A stretch of 64,000 bases of DNA from Gordonia sp. SL306 (GCF_026625785.1 NZ_CP113063.1:3162001-3226000); one strand, 5' to 3'. Shown: positions 24,690-34,089, numbered from the stretch's first letter. Notes: generated by a model from the sequence alone, not told the origin. Numbers and translations: made by a program.

Positions 24690-26243
24690 CTAGTGCATGA
24701 CGATCGGCGCGCGATCCATGTCCTCTTCGGTCAGCGACGATGCGATCTTCTTGCGGGGCAGGAAGAACGCGGGGATCAGCGTGAGCGCGATCAGGATCGC
24801 GCCGACGACGAAGGTCGAGCCGAAGGCGTTCGCCGCGGCCTCGAAGAACGAGGTCGGAAGGGGTGCGCCCTGCATGTCGGCGGGGAGCTTGTCCGGCGCC
24901 GTGTTGGACACGATGGCGAGCATTCCCTCCGGCGCGTTCTTGAGATTCGTCGCCAGGATCACCGCGATGACGGCCGAACCGATCGACGAGGCGGTCTGCT
25001 GGACCACGTTCACCAGCGTTGAGCCGTCGGGCACCTGCGAGTTGGTCAGGGTCGCCAGGGCGGCGGTCATGATCGGCATCATGGTCATGCCCATACCCAG
25101 GCCCTGGACGAACAGTGCGCCGCAGAGGATGAGGTAGGACGTTTCCGCGCCGATGAACACGAACGTGCCCATGCCGAGGAACATCAGGACGATGCCGGCC
25201 AGCACGAACTTTCCGGGACCGATCTTGTCGGTCATCCGGCCGGCGATCGGCATGGTCAGCATCGCGCCGATACCCTGCGGGGCCAGCAGCAGACCGGCGG
25301 AGAGAGTCGTTTCACCGCGGACGCCGATGAAGTACTGCGGGAACAAGAGTGATGCACCGAAGAACGCGATCATGAACAGCGTCATCGAGATCACCGCGAC
25401 GGTGAGGGTGCGGTTGCGGAACAGACGCAGGTCCAGAAGTGGCTTGTCGCTGTGCAGTGCGTGCCAGATGAATCCGGCGATCAGGGCCGCGCCGATGATG
25501 GCCGGCACCAGGACCTTGGCCGAGATGAACGTGCCCGCCTCGCTGCTCGACGAGATGCCGTACAGGAACAACGCGAGACCTGGGGAGAGCAACAAGAGTC
25601 CGACGAAGTCGATCGACGGCCGGGAGGTCTCCTCGTCGTTGCGCAGTGCGAACCACGAGTAGATGATCGCGACGATGCCGATCGGCACGTTGATCAGGAA
25701 CACCCAGTGCCACGAGGCCTTCTCGATGAGCAGGCCGCCCAGGATGGGTCCTGCGATGGGGCCGAGGAGCATCGGGATGCCGAGCACGGCCATCACTGAA
25801 CCGACGCGCTCCGGACCGGCCGCCTTGGTCAGGATCATCATCCCGATGGGCATCAGCAGGCCACCGCCGAGACCCTGGATGACGCGGAACGCGACCAGCG
25901 AGCCGATGTTCCAGGCCAGGGCGCACAGCGCCGAACCGATGACGAACAGCACCAGAGAGGTGAGATAGACCTTCTTGGTACCGAAACGTGCTGCGGCCCA
26001 GCTGGACAGTGGGATGGCCGCGGCGAGCGCCAGCGTGTAGCCGGTCATCGTCCAGGCCGCTCCCGCGGCGTCGGTCCCGAACTCCTGCTGGAAGGTGTTC
26101 TGTGCCACCGACACAACGGTGACGTCGAGGATCGACATGATCGCGCCCAACACGACCACGCCGGCGACGATCAGGATGTGCCGGTCGAGCTTGGTGTCCG
26201 GCGGGCCCGCGTGTGCGTGCGCCGGCGTTGACGAGGAGGTCAT
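24690..26243 (-). CDS. DHA2 family MFS multidrug exporter (EmrB/QacA type)
   Basis: A 517-residue, 14-helix major facilitator. Landmarks: SILDVTVVSVAQNTFQQEFG in helix 1, WTMTGYTLALAAAIPLSSW, and the antiporter motif C region GIPMLLGPIAGPILGGLLIE, with PQGIGAMLTMPIAGRMTDKI in the second half. It is a proton-driven exporter for drugs or other toxic compounds. The start ATG 26243 overlaps the stop of the MarR gene as ATGA, so the pump is translated from the regulator's transcript. Confidence 0.95.
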   Translation of the reverse strand: MTSSSTPAHAHAGPPDTKLDRHILIVAGVVVLGAIMSILDVTVVSVAQNTFQQEFGTDAAGAAWTMTGYTLALAAAIPLSSWAAARFGTKKVYLTSLVLFVIGSALCALAWNIGSLVAFRVIQGLGGGLLMPIGMMILTKAAGPERVGSVMAVLGIPMLLGPIAGPILGGLLIEKASWHWVFLINVPIGIVAIIYSWFALRNDEETSRPSIDFVGLLLLSPGLALFLYGISSSSEAGTFISAKVLVPAIIGAALIAGFIWHALHSDKPLLDLRLFRNRTLTVAVISMTLFMIAFFGASLLFPQYFIGVRGETTLSAGLLLAPQGIGAMLTMPIAGRMTDKIGPGKFVLAGIVLMFLGMGTFVFIGAETSYLILCGALFVQGLGMGMTMMPIMTAALATLTNSQVPDGSTLVNVVQQTASSIGSAVIAVILATNLKNAPEGMLAIVSNTAPDKLPADMQGAPLPTSFFEAAANAFGSTFVVGAILIALTLIPAFFLPRKKIASSLTEEDMDRAPIVMH

Positions 26244-26815
26244 GAATTGGCTTTCTGTGAACTGTCCGATGAGGGGGCAGGATCGGAGGCCGGGGACGGG
26301 TCGCCGATACCGGAGAAATAGTCGACCTCGTTGTCGACGATGGGATTCAGGGCGCCGCACAGGCCCCGTCGCAGCGGCTCGGGGAGTCGACCGATGAAAC
26401 CACGGATCAGGTCCTGTTTGATGCTCAGCTGGGAGTCGACGATCTGCCGGCCCTCGGTGGTCAGTGACACCCGTTTGACCCGACGGTCGGCCGCGTCCTC
26501 GCGACGATCGACGAGCCCGGTACCGACGAGTTTGTCGACCGTCCGGCCCGCGGCGGCCAGCGACAGATTGACCTGATCGGCGATCTCGTGGACCGACATG
26601 CACTCGACGCCGTCACCGTCACCGTGCGCTCCGAGTGCGAACAGGACGCGCAGTTGGGAGAACGTCAGCTCGGTGGCGGCGAGCGTGTCCATGGTGTGCG
26701 CCTTGCCCATGCAGGCGAGCCGGTCGAGGAAGCCGATGAGCGTGTCGCAGGCGGCGTCGACGGAACCCGCTGGAGCGGGGGACGAGTCGCGGATCTGCGT
26801 CGGGGTTTCGGCCAC
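26240..26815 (-). CDS. MarR family transcriptional regulator of the exporter
   Basis: About 191 residues from GTG 26815. The winged helix is LTFSQLRVLFALGAHGDGDG, then MSVHEIADQVNLSLAAAGRT and a wing with DRREDAADRRVKRVSLTTEG, the MarR DxRxxR pattern. A Ser/Pro-rich tail (SPASDPAPSSDSSQKANS) is unusual for the family. The start is chosen because TACTTT lies 7 nt upstream; a TTG at 26857 would extend it by 14 residues but has no support. It probably represses itself and the DHA2 exporter until an inducing drug binds. Confidence 0.9.
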   Translation of the reverse strand: MAETPTQIRDSSPAPAGSVDAACDTLIGFLDRLACMGKAHTMDTLAATELTFSQLRVLFALGAHGDGDGVECMSVHEIADQVNLSLAAAGRTVDKLVGTGLVDRREDAADRRVKRVSLTTEGRQIVDSQLSIKQDLIRGFIGRLPEPLRRGLCGALNPIVDNEVDYFSGIGDPSPASDPAPSSDSSQKANS

Positions 26816-26822
26816 GGATACA

Positions 26823-26828
26823 AAAGTA
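26823..26828 (-). promoter_or_regulatory. -10 box (TACTTT) of the MarR-exporter operon
   Basis: Read on the minus strand, the box is followed by 7 nt and GTG 26815. It is part of a CGTTACTTT sequence; CGTTACTT occurs again 32 bp upstream as a direct repeat, a possible regulator site. Confidence 0.45.
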
Positions 26829-26944
26829 ACGCCTACGCAACTATTTCGGAAACGCAAGTAACGGTGAGATCCGGCATAACGGATGTCTTGCAGTGACGGG
26901 GGTCATACCGGGGGTGATCTCCGGCTCCGATCTCCAGGCTGCGA

Positions 26945-26950
26945 TAGCGT
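26945..26950 (+). promoter_or_regulatory. -10 box (TAGCGT) of the glutathione peroxidase gene
   Basis: TAGCGT ends 7 nt before GTG 26958 and supports this start over positions further upstream in the open frame. Confidence 0.4.
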
Positions 26951-26957
26951 CGAAGGG

Positions 26958-27440
26958 GTGAGCAACGTCAAGGACATCCCCGTCAAGGCGCTCGATGGCA
27001 GCGCGCTCGATCTCTCCGCCCTCCCCGGACCGATTCTGGTGGTCAACGTGGCGAGCAAATGCGGCCTGACCCCGCAGTACACCGGCCTCGAGGAGATCGC
27101 GAAGTCTTATGGTGATCGCGGTCTGACCGTCGTCGGCATGCCGTGCAACCAGTTCATGGGTCAGGAGCCCGGCACCGCCGAAGAGATCGCCACCTTCTGC
27201 TCGACCAGTTACGGTGTCACCTTTCCTCTCCTGGAGAAGGCCGACGTCAAGGGCGACGACCAGCACCCGTTGTATGCCGAGCTGACCAAGGCGACCGACG
27301 CGGACGGCGAGGCGGGCGACGTGCAGTGGAACTTCGAGAAGTTCCTCGTCGGCGCCGACGGCACTGTGATCAATCGCTTCCGTCCCCGCACCGAGCCGAA
27401 CGACCCTGCGGTGATCTCGGCCATCGAAGCGGCCCTCTGA
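26958..27440 (+). CDS. Glutathione peroxidase-family thiol peroxidase
   Basis: A 160-residue thioredoxin-fold peroxidase. The peroxidatic residue is Cys (not selenocysteine) in VNVASKCGLTPQYTGLEE, followed by GMPCNQFMGQEPG and the tetrad Trp/Asn region VQWNFEKFLVGADG. Actinobacteria of this group lack glutathione, so the physiological reductant is more likely thioredoxin or mycothiol-linked (inference from family knowledge). It reduces hydrogen or organic peroxides in the cytosol. It is monocistronic; purS follows after a 277-bp region with short tandem repeats. Confidence 0.93.
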   Translation: MSNVKDIPVKALDGSALDLSALPGPILVVNVASKCGLTPQYTGLEEIAKSYGDRGLTVVGMPCNQFMGQEPGTAEEIATFCSTSYGVTFPLLEKADVKGDDQHPLYAELTKATDADGEAGDVQWNFEKFLVGADGTVINRFRPRTEPNDPAVISAIEAAL

Positions 27441-27486
27441 CCCCAACCGTCGGCAGGCTCCGACCTCGCCGATCGGGCCCACTCCC

Positions 27487-27633
27487 CGTCGATCGTGCAC
27501 AGTTTTTCGTCGATCGTGCACATCAGTGCACGGTCGACGAGTTTCTGTGCCCGATCGATGAGGTTGTGGGCCCGATCGACGGGATTGTGGGCCCGATCGA
27601 TGAGGCTGTGCGTCCGGTCGGCGCAGTACGGCG
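27487..27633 (+). repeat. Degenerate 21-bp tandem repeats upstream of purS
   Basis: Six to seven units of 21 bp run head to tail. The clearest are 27550-27570, 27571-27591 and 27592-27612, which share CCCGATCGA and a TTGTGGG-like second half; the first two units share CGTCGATCGTGCACA. This fills most of the gap between the peroxidase and purS. I see no gene in it; the exact multiple of three yields 7-residue repeats in several frames, which is a by-product of the repeat. Confidence 0.7.
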
Positions 27634-27717
27634 GAGCGATGCAGGCGCCGTGTGGCCGGCGACCACCCGGTAAGGTGATCGCTGAACAGCGCACCAGCGA
27701 GAACGGAGCAAGTGCCC

Positions 27718-27957
27718 ATGGCGCGAGTGGTGGTCGACGTGATGCCGAAGGCCGAGATCCTCGACCCGCAAGGGCAGGCGATCGTGGGAGCTCTGGGTCG
27801 GCTGGGATTCTCCGGGATCGCCGACGTCCGGCAGGGCAAGCGGTTCGAACTCGAGGTCGACGACTCGGTCGACGACGTGGCGCTCGAACGTATCGCGGAG
27901 GAATTGCTCACCAACACGGTGATCGAGAACTTCAACGTCTCGCGCGTCGCGGACTGA
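27718..27957 (+). CDS. purS: FGAM synthase subunit PurS
   Basis: A 79-residue protein matching actinobacterial PurS closely: [20 protein letters not shown] and [18 protein letters not shown]. PurS bridges PurL and PurQ in the multi-subunit phosphoribosylformylglycinamidine synthase of Gram-positive bacteria. ATG 27718 is 9 nt after GGAG (27705-27708); an in-frame GTG at 27712 is only 3 nt from it. purQ follows after 10 bp. The partner purL is not in the window downstream, since an unrelated membrane protein and an aminopeptidase follow. Confidence 0.95.
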   Translation: MARVVVDVMPKAEILDPQGQAIVGALGRLGFSGIADVRQGKRFELEVDDSVDDVALERIAEELLTNTVIENFNVSRVAD

Positions 27958-27967
27958 GGGCCGACTC

Positions 27968-28648
27968 ATGACTGCTCGTATCGGGGTCATCACCTTCCCT
28001 GGCACGCTCGACGACATCGACGCGGTGCGCGCGGCGCGACTGGCCGGTGCCGAGCCGGTGGAGCTGTGGCACGGCGACGCCGATCTCAAGAATGTCGATG
28101 CGGTGATCGTGCCGGGAGGCTTCTCTTACGGCGACTACCTACGTGCAGGCGCCATCGCCAGGTTTGCGCCGGTGATGGGGTCGGTTCTGGAGGCGGCGAC
28201 CAAGGGAATGCCGGTCCTCGGGATCTGCAACGGTTTCCAGGTGCTGTGCGAGGCGGGGTTGCTGCCGGGCGCGCTGACCCGTAACGAGGGCCTGCACTTC
28301 GTCTGCCGCGACGAATGGCTGAAGGTCGAATCGAACACGACGACGTGGACGAGCCGCTTCGAACGAGGCGCGGAGATCCTCATCCCGCTCAAGTCCGGCG
28401 AGGGCCGCTACGTCGCACCGCAGGGCAAACTCGAGGAGCTCGAGGGCGAGGGCCGTATCGCGTTCACCTATTCCGGAGGCAATCCGAACGGCTCGGCACT
28501 CGACATCGCGGGGATCTCCAGCGCCGACGGCCGCATCGTCGGACTGATGCCGCACCCGGAGCATGCCACCGAGGCGCTGACCGGACCCAGCGACGACGGT
28601 CTGGGACTCTTCTATTCGGTGATCGATTCCGTGCTCGCCGCCGCCTGA
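27968..28648 (+). CDS. purQ: FGAM synthase glutaminase subunit PurQ
   Basis: A 226-residue class I glutamine amidotransferase that supplies ammonia for FGAM synthesis. The catalytic Cys is in [20 protein letters not shown], the oxyanion region in [20 protein letters not shown], and the His-Glu pair in [14 protein letters not shown]. The start region [18 protein letters not shown] is typical. It is 10 bp behind purS, and its stop overlaps the start of the next gene by one base (TGATG), so a three- or four-gene operon is likely. Confidence 0.97.
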   Translation: MTARIGVITFPGTLDDIDAVRAARLAGAEPVELWHGDADLKNVDAVIVPGGFSYGDYLRAGAIARFAPVMGSVLEAATKGMPVLGICNGFQVLCEAGLLPGALTRNEGLHFVCRDEWLKVESNTTTWTSRFERGAEILIPLKSGEGRYVAPQGKLEELEGEGRIAFTYSGGNPNGSALDIAGISSADGRIVGLMPHPEHATEALTGPSDDGLGLFYSVIDSVLAAA

Positions 28649-29328
28649 TGACCTCCCTGATCATGGCGGCCATCGGCGTCGCCATGCTCGGGTTGTGCAC
28701 TGTCGCTGTGCGTCTGCGGGCGCGGGTCGGCGGGATCGCGGTGGTCGTCGCGGCCATCCTGGTCGGTCTCGCGTATGACAATGTCGCAGTGGCAATCGGT
28801 CGTCTGATCGGTTACGGCGATGTGCTGCTGGCGATCAACGTGCCGCGCTTCTGGATTCATGCGATCGTCACCCCGCTTCTGATCATCGTCGCCGGGGTCC
28901 TGGTCGGTCGTCTGGGTGTGACCCGGGTACGAGACCGGAACATCGCGCTCGCGGGCTGGGCGCTGGTCGCGATGCTCATCGCGATCGGTGTGGTCGAGGA
29001 GATCGTCCGGGCCAGGCTGGTCCCCGAAGACGCGGGTGACGCCCTGCGATACGTGAACGCAGAGGCGCAAGGACCGCCGCTGCCGGCCATCATCACCATC
29101 CTCGCGCTGATCGTGCTCGGTGTGATGGCATGGCGCCATGCAGGTTTCCCGTGGCTTTTCGTCGGGGCGATCGTCATGCTGATCGCGGCTGCGGCCGGCA
29201 GTGCGGTCCTGTGGATAGGAAACCTCGGCGAACTCGTACTGCTCGCGGCCGTCGTCGCGACGATGGCCGCCGTCGGCGGCGGCGTCAGGCTGCCGCTGAC
29301 ATCAGCAACCGTAGGAGGTGCCCGTTGA
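28648..29328 (+). CDS. Seven-helix membrane protein of unknown function
   Basis: A 226-residue, very hydrophobic protein with about seven predicted transmembrane segments (for example [20 protein letters not shown] and [17 protein letters not shown]). A single charged cluster, [20 protein letters not shown], lies between helices 4 and 5 and is probably an external or cytoplasmic loop. I do not recognise a functional motif. It is tied to purQ by a 1-nt overlap and to the aminopeptidase gene by a TTGA overlap, so it is co-expressed with both. Transport of a purine-related compound would be guesswork. Confidence 0.75.
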   Translation: MTSLIMAAIGVAMLGLCTVAVRLRARVGGIAVVVAAILVGLAYDNVAVAIGRLIGYGDVLLAINVPRFWIHAIVTPLLIIVAGVLVGRLGVTRVRDRNIALAGWALVAMLIAIGVVEEIVRARLVPEDAGDALRYVNAEAQGPPLPAIITILALIVLGVMAWRHAGFPWLFVGAIVMLIAAAAGSAVLWIGNLGELVLLAAVVATMAAVGGGVRLPLTSATVGGAR

Positions 29329-30588
29329 TCACGACCACTGCCACCGCCGAGGGGCTCGGCGAATTCATCGATGCTTCACCGTCGCCGTTCCACGTGTGTG
29401 CCACCGTCGCTGCCGAATTGGAGGCGGCAGGTTATGTCCGACTGTACGAGCACGAGGAGTGGACGACCGCCCCGAGTCGGAACTACGTCATCAGGGGCGG
29501 CTCGGTGGTCGTGTGGGATACCGGCGAGGGCAATGCCTTTCGCATCGTCGGCGGACACACCGACAGCCCGAACCTGCGGGTCAAGCAGCGTCCGGACCGG
29601 ACGTCGGCCGGCGTGGGGATGGTGGCACTCGAACCGTACGGCGGGGCCTGGCTGAATTCGTGGCTGGACCGCGATCTCGGGCTGTCCGGCCGGTTGGCCT
29701 ATCGGGTCGGGGCCGGCGTCGAGCATGTGCTGGTCCACGTGACCGAACCGGTTATCCGAGTGCCGCAGTTGGCGATTCACTTGTCCGAGGACCGCAAAGG
29801 AGTCACCCTCGACCCGCAGCGGCACCTCGACGGGCTGTGGTCGGCGAGCGCGGAGGTGGCCGATGTCCTGGAGTGGGTGGCTTCCTATGCAGGCATCGAG
29901 CCGTCGTCGTTGCTGGGTTGGGAGTTGATGACCCACGACGTCACGCCGTCTCGGCTCATCGGTCCACGCGATGATCTGCTCAGCGCCCCACGCCTGGACA
30001 ATCAGGGGACGTGCTACGCCGGGCTGCGCGCGCTGCTCGATTCGGAGCCCTCGAAGGAGACCCGGATGGTGGCGCTGTTCGATCACGAGGAGGTGGGCAG
30101 CGGGTCCGAACGAGGCGCCGCCTCCGACTTCCTGGCCACCATTTGCGAGCGGATCGTGTTGGCCCGCGACGGTTCTCGCGCCGATTACCTGCAGGCGATG
30201 GCGGCGAGTGTCTGTGTGTCAGGCGACATGGCGCACGCGACCCACCCCAACTACCCGGATCGGCATGAGCCATCGCACCCGGATCGACATCAACGGCGGC
30301 CCGGTACTCAAGGTCAACCAGAACCTGCGGTATGCCTCGGATGCGGTGGGCGAGGCCGTGTTCGCGATCGCGTGTGACTCTGCGGGCGTGCCGATGCAGC
30401 GCTACACCCATCGCGCCGACCTGCCGTGCGGGTCGACGATCGGCCCCATCACGGCCGCACGCACGGGTCTGACCACCATCGACGTCGGGGCGCCGCAGCT
30501 GGCGATGCACAGCGCGCGCGAGCTCATGGGTGCCGACGACGTACCGATGTATTCAGCTGCGCTGCAGGCATTCCTGAGCGGGTCGTGA
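29325..30588 (+). pseudogene. M18 family aminopeptidase, frameshifted
   Basis: Two reading frames together encode a full M18 (aspartyl aminopeptidase-type) zinc peptidase of about 420 residues. Frame one starts at TTG 29325 (AGGAGG at 29313-29318) and holds the metal ligands in [42 protein letters not shown] and [18 protein letters not shown]. It then goes out of frame and stops at 30377. The rest ([48 protein letters not shown], with the last His ligand) continues in the +1 frame to 30588. The junction is at GAGCC (30267-30271): a second GAGCC copy would restore [15 protein letters not shown] exactly. So a 5-bp loss is likely, either real or a sequence error. Confidence 0.85.
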
Positions 30589-30591
30589 CCG

Positions 30592-31560
30592 TCAGTAGCT
30601 CCGAGCGAAGCCCAGCACATCGTCGACGTAGGTCATCGAGTTGTTGTACCGGAGGATGGCGGACACCTGTTCGGAGGTACTGCGGAGGTTCTTGTGCCCG
30701 TCGCAGAGATAACGCCCGGTGGTGAGCGCGGCGTCGTAGATGTTCTGCGGGTCGCTCTTGCCGTCGCCGTTGCCGTCGGCCCCGTAGTGCTCCCAGGTCG
30801 ACGGTAGGAACTGCATCGGGCCGACAGCACGGTCGTAGGTGGAATCGCCGTCGAGACGCCCACCGTCTGTGTCGGCGATGACCTCGTTGGCTGCCAGGCT
30901 GCCGTCCAGCGTCGGACCGTAGATGGGGGTGCGCAGTTCGCCGGTGGCCCGGTCCACGTCGCCGTTGTTGGCGTGATGGGACTCGACCCTGCCGATGCCT
31001 GCGATGACCGGCCACGGGATCCCGCAGCTGGGATTCGTCTTTGCCAGGATGTCGGCAGCCCTCTGGTAGGCATCGTAGTTCGGAGCGGGCACCTGGCCGT
31101 CGGCCACCGCGGCCGGTGGGCGAGGCGGTGGCGGCGGCGGAAGTGGAGCCGGCAGGCGGAAGGTCGCTGCGGCACGTCGAACCGTGGCCTGCGCGTCTCC
31201 GGTGATCGGCTGCGCGGAGACCTCCGAGGACGAGGCAGTCGCTTTCGGGGTGGTGGTGGTGGAGTGCCCGACACCGGTGGCGCTCGCGGCGATGACGCCG
31301 ATGGGGACGATGGCGGCCGCCAGGATGGGGGCGCGCACCTTCCAGACCTCCCGACGCGCATGACTGGTCGGAACTCTCGGTGTCTTCGGTTTCCTGGGAC
31401 CGGTGAGTGTGATCGGTTCGCTAGGCCAGAGCGGGGTGGTCTGCTCGAAGGGATTCCACTCGTCCGGTGGCCCGAGCGGGTCCCATTCGACCGGCGGTGG
31501 GGGTGGGGGAGTCAAGGTGAACGATGATGCACCAAGCGTGGATGCGGAATGCTTCCCCAA
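30592..31560 (-). CDS. Membrane-anchored lytic transglycosylase (MltB/SLT_2-like)
   Basis: A 322-residue protein. Residues ~1-75 are cytoplasmic with a Pro-rich run (LTPPPPPPVEWDPLGPPDEW); a helix at ~78-95 (APILAAAIVPIGVIAASATG) anchors it, and a second Pro-rich linker (LPAPLPPPPPPRPPAA) leads to a catalytic domain from ~175. There IPWPVIAGIGRVESHHANNG carries the catalytic Glu, followed by DRAVGPMQFLPSTWEHYGAD and SAILRYNNSMTYVDDVLGFA. The enzyme cleaves peptidoglycan glycan strands outside the membrane. The start is a TTG with only a weak GAGG upstream; no ATG occurs before residue 200. It ends 3 bp after the aminopeptidase stop. Confidence 0.85.
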   Translation of the reverse strand: MGKHSASTLGASSFTLTPPPPPPVEWDPLGPPDEWNPFEQTTPLWPSEPITLTGPRKPKTPRVPTSHARREVWKVRAPILAAAIVPIGVIAASATGVGHSTTTTPKATASSSEVSAQPITGDAQATVRRAAATFRLPAPLPPPPPPRPPAAVADGQVPAPNYDAYQRAADILAKTNPSCGIPWPVIAGIGRVESHHANNGDVDRATGELRTPIYGPTLDGSLAANEVIADTDGGRLDGDSTYDRAVGPMQFLPSTWEHYGADGNGDGKSDPQNIYDAALTTGRYLCDGHKNLRSTSEQVSAILRYNNSMTYVDDVLGFARSY

Positions 31561-31779
31561 GACGAATCAACCTCGCGAACAACACATCGGTGGACTGCTT
31601 ACCCGGTGTGGTCCCCCCCAGAGCGACCATCGACCGTCGCCGACCGTACACCAATTCTCGGGCCCACCGTTATCTTGCCGTTATCAAATCTGAGATGTTC
31701 CTGAAGGTCTTCGCAGTGGCGCAGTTCAGTGGTCTACGACCGGGCGCGCTGTGACGCCACGCACAGTTGGGGCCGCCGA

Positions 31780-33093
31780 TCAGTGGGGCCGCAGGACCGT
31801 GATCGAGGTGCCCTCATGAAGGACGATGTAGCCGTCGACCGCCTCGGTGGTGCCGATCACCGACCGCGTCCAGGCGATCTGGCCGGTCGTGGTGTCGACG
31901 GCCGTCACCTGATCGGGGTCGGCGAAGATCATGGTCGTGCCCGACGAGCCGACGCACGACAGGTGGTCGATGTTGCTCTCCGGTTTGTCGAACGCGGGAG
32001 GGTCCATCCGGCCGACCCGCTTGCCGTCCGCCAGGGTGTAGAAGAGCCGGGTCCGATCCTTGAGGGCGAGTGCCACCTCGGTGCCGCATGGCTTGGTGTT
32101 CGCCTTCGACAGTTCCGGGTCGGTGATCTGCCAGAGCGCATCCTCACGCGCCGGATCGCGGATCTCGTAACGGCCCTGGGTGGCCTGGACCTGGCCGTCA
32201 CCTGTGCCGGCCAGGACGGGCAGCGTCGACGGGCCGCCGAGAACCCGGAGTCCGTCGGAGACGGCGACCGGGGGAGTCTGTACGTCGCCGTCGGTGACCG
32301 CATAGGTCGCCACCCGCTCGTGGCCGAATTCGTTGTACTGCACGGTGATGCCGGTGTCGAACGAGGTGATTTCGCACTGGCTGCACGAGAGGCGGTCGGC
32401 TCCAGTGGCGGGGTCGAGGATGAACCGTGTGCCGTCCGCGGTGCTGACGATCAGCACGCCGTCGGGTCGGGTCCTGGCCTGTGCCGAGGCGGCGAACGTG
32501 CGCGACCAGATCTCACGGCCCGCCGGGTCTCGCATGGTCGCGCGGTATCCGGCCTGATCGATGCGGAGATAGTCCGATCCAACGCCGACGACGTGCTCGG
32601 TGTCGTCGAGGTCGGTACCCGAAGTGGGAGTGCCGGTGTCGTCGATCAGATAGAAGCCGTCCGGGACCCCGCCAAGCTTGATGGCGCAGCCGACCTGCCC
32701 GAGATCGTTGAGGCCGCAGCCGCCGAGTCCGGCGACCACGGGGTCCTTCCACAGCGGTGAGCCCGACCTCGCGGTCACGAGGACGAAGGCGCGACCGAGT
32801 CCGGATGGATAGGCGAGAAGCCATTCGTCGCGCCACGTGTCGACCACCTCGACGCCGGAGTCGGCGCGATAGCCGGGCAACGTGTCACTCGACTGGGTCC
32901 ATGCGACGTCGGGCTCGGTGGAGTAGCCGCGCAGATGCCCGTCGCGGTACTCGGTCGTATTGTCCGCCGGCGTACCGATGGCGAGGACCGCCGCGACCGA
33001 CGCGACCATCGCGGCGACGAGAAGCATCGTCACCGTGCCGATGCCGAAGGGCATGCGCCGCACGAGACCGGCGAGTGACGAGCGGATGGACAT
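31780..33093 (-). CDS. Membrane-anchored beta-propeller protein (PQQ-like repeats)
   Basis: A 437-residue protein with one N-terminal helix (GTVTMLLVAAMVASVAAVLA, residues ~18-38) and an extracytoplasmic region of repeated beta strands typical of PQQ-like/BamB propellers: GYLAYPSGLG-type strands, TADGTRFILDPATGADRLSC, DPDQVTAVDTTTGQIAWTRS. Several Cys pairs (GGCGLNDLGQVGC, LSCSQCE, KPCGTE) suggest disulfides. No enzymatic residues are obvious, so it is probably a scaffold or sensor. It starts 5 bp after the AraC gene on the same strand and could be in its operon. A 219-bp region between it and the transglycosylase gene holds no recognisable feature. Confidence 0.7.
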   Translation of the reverse strand: MSIRSSLAGLVRRMPFGIGTVTMLLVAAMVASVAAVLAIGTPADNTTEYRDGHLRGYSTEPDVAWTQSSDTLPGYRADSGVEVVDTWRDEWLLAYPSGLGRAFVLVTARSGSPLWKDPVVAGLGGCGLNDLGQVGCAIKLGGVPDGFYLIDDTGTPTSGTDLDDTEHVVGVGSDYLRIDQAGYRATMRDPAGREIWSRTFAASAQARTRPDGVLIVSTADGTRFILDPATGADRLSCSQCEITSFDTGITVQYNEFGHERVATYAVTDGDVQTPPVAVSDGLRVLGGPSTLPVLAGTGDGQVQATQGRYEIRDPAREDALWQITDPELSKANTKPCGTEVALALKDRTRLFYTLADGKRVGRMDPPAFDKPESNIDHLSCVGSSGTTMIFADPDQVTAVDTTTGQIAWTRSVIGTTEAVDGYIVLHEGTSITVLRPH

Positions 33094-33098
33094 GGCAA

Positions 33099-34076
33099 TC
33101 AGTGAACCATGAGCCCCGCGGCGCTCGCGTCGTCGCCGTCGGTCATCCGTGCACGGTAAGCCGCCGGGCTCACCCCGCGCCGACGTTTGAAGGCGGTGCT
33201 GAAGGCGAACGGACTGCCGTAGCCGACCTGGCGGGCAATCGAACTCAGGGATCTGGTGCGGTCTGACAGGAGATCGGCGGCCAGCGACAGCCGCCACTGC
33301 GTGAGGTAGGTCATTGGCGGCTCGCCCACCAGGTCGGTGAAGCGCCGGGCCAGCACGGGCCGCGACACCCCGGTTGCCGACGCCAGGGAGGCAACCGTCC
33401 ACTGGTGGTCGATGTTGTTGTGGAGCAGGCGAAGTGCATGACCTATCACCGGATCGGTATGCGCGCGGTACCACTGTGCCGCCCGAACCCGCCCGGATTC
33501 CATCGCTTGCCGCAGGCCGGTGATCAGCACCAGATCGAGGAGCCGGTTCAACACGGCTTCCTGTGCGGGGGAATCGCGGACGATCTCGATCTCCATCAGT
33601 GACACCAACGGGTGATCGTGCATGGACACCACCGTGAACCTGTCGAGGGCGTCGAGCAGGCGCTGGCTGACCTCCCCGCTCGCGTATGTGCCGATGAGCA
33701 TGACGGCGTCGGCCGATGGGGCGTCGACGCAGTTGCCCCATGACCGGACGCCGAAGCACATGTCCTCGGCGACGCTGTGCGTGCCGGTGGGATCGAAACA
33801 GTCGCCGTTCGCGTCGATCCGAGCCACCCAATGGTGCGTCGGGTCGTCGGCGATCGTGTACGGGTGGGTGCCGCGGATGAGCGCGACGTCGCCGGCCGCG
33901 AGGGGGTGTTCGGTGCCGTCGTCATAGGTGAGCGTCGATGTTCCGCGGGTGACCGCGACGACGGTCAGTGGGGCGGTGTCCTCGATGCGCACCGACCACG
34001 GCGCACTCATCGCCATCCGCAACATCATCGGGCTCTGTGCGCGAGGTCCGTTGAGGAGACTGCCGAGTGCATCCAT
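33099..34076 (-). CDS. AraC family regulator with N-terminal cupin
   Basis: A 325-residue regulator. The N-terminal cupin is of the AraC-ligand (cupin_6) type, beginning MDALGSLLNGPRAQSPMMLR with HPLAAGDVALIRGTHPYTIA. The C-terminal ~110 residues hold two helix-turn-helix units: WTVASLASATGVSRPVLARR and SLSSIARQVGYGSPFAFSTA, with FKRRRGVSPAAYR at the end. ATG 34076 is preferred over 34088 because it matches the family start and follows TATGCT by 7 nt. It diverges from an NmrA-like gene; a 10-bp-arm inverted repeat lies between. It probably controls the NmrA-DUF1772 pair and itself. Confidence 0.9.
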   Translation of the reverse strand: MDALGSLLNGPRAQSPMMLRMAMSAPWSVRIEDTAPLTVVAVTRGTSTLTYDDGTEHPLAAGDVALIRGTHPYTIADDPTHHWVARIDANGDCFDPTGTHSVAEDMCFGVRSWGNCVDAPSADAVMLIGTYASGEVSQRLLDALDRFTVVSMHDHPLVSLMEIEIVRDSPAQEAVLNRLLDLVLITGLRQAMESGRVRAAQWYRAHTDPVIGHALRLLHNNIDHQWTVASLASATGVSRPVLARRFTDLVGEPPMTYLTQWRLSLAADLLSDRTRSLSSIARQVGYGSPFAFSTAFKRRRGVSPAAYRARMTDGDDASAAGLMVH

Positions 34077-34083
34077 GGCATCG

Positions 34084-34089
34084 AGCATA
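34084..34089 (-). promoter_or_regulatory. -10 box (TATGCT) of the AraC-type gene
   Basis: On the minus strand TATGCT is followed by 7 nt and ATG 34076. Confidence 0.45.

Noticed and set aside
27487-27633. CRISPR array
   Set aside because: The 21-bp units are contiguous and degenerate, with no unique spacers, leader or cas genes nearby.
30240-30380. Programmed ribosomal frameshift in the M18 aminopeptidase
   Set aside because: I see no slippery heptamer or following pseudoknot; a missing 5-bp repeat copy explains the sequence fully.
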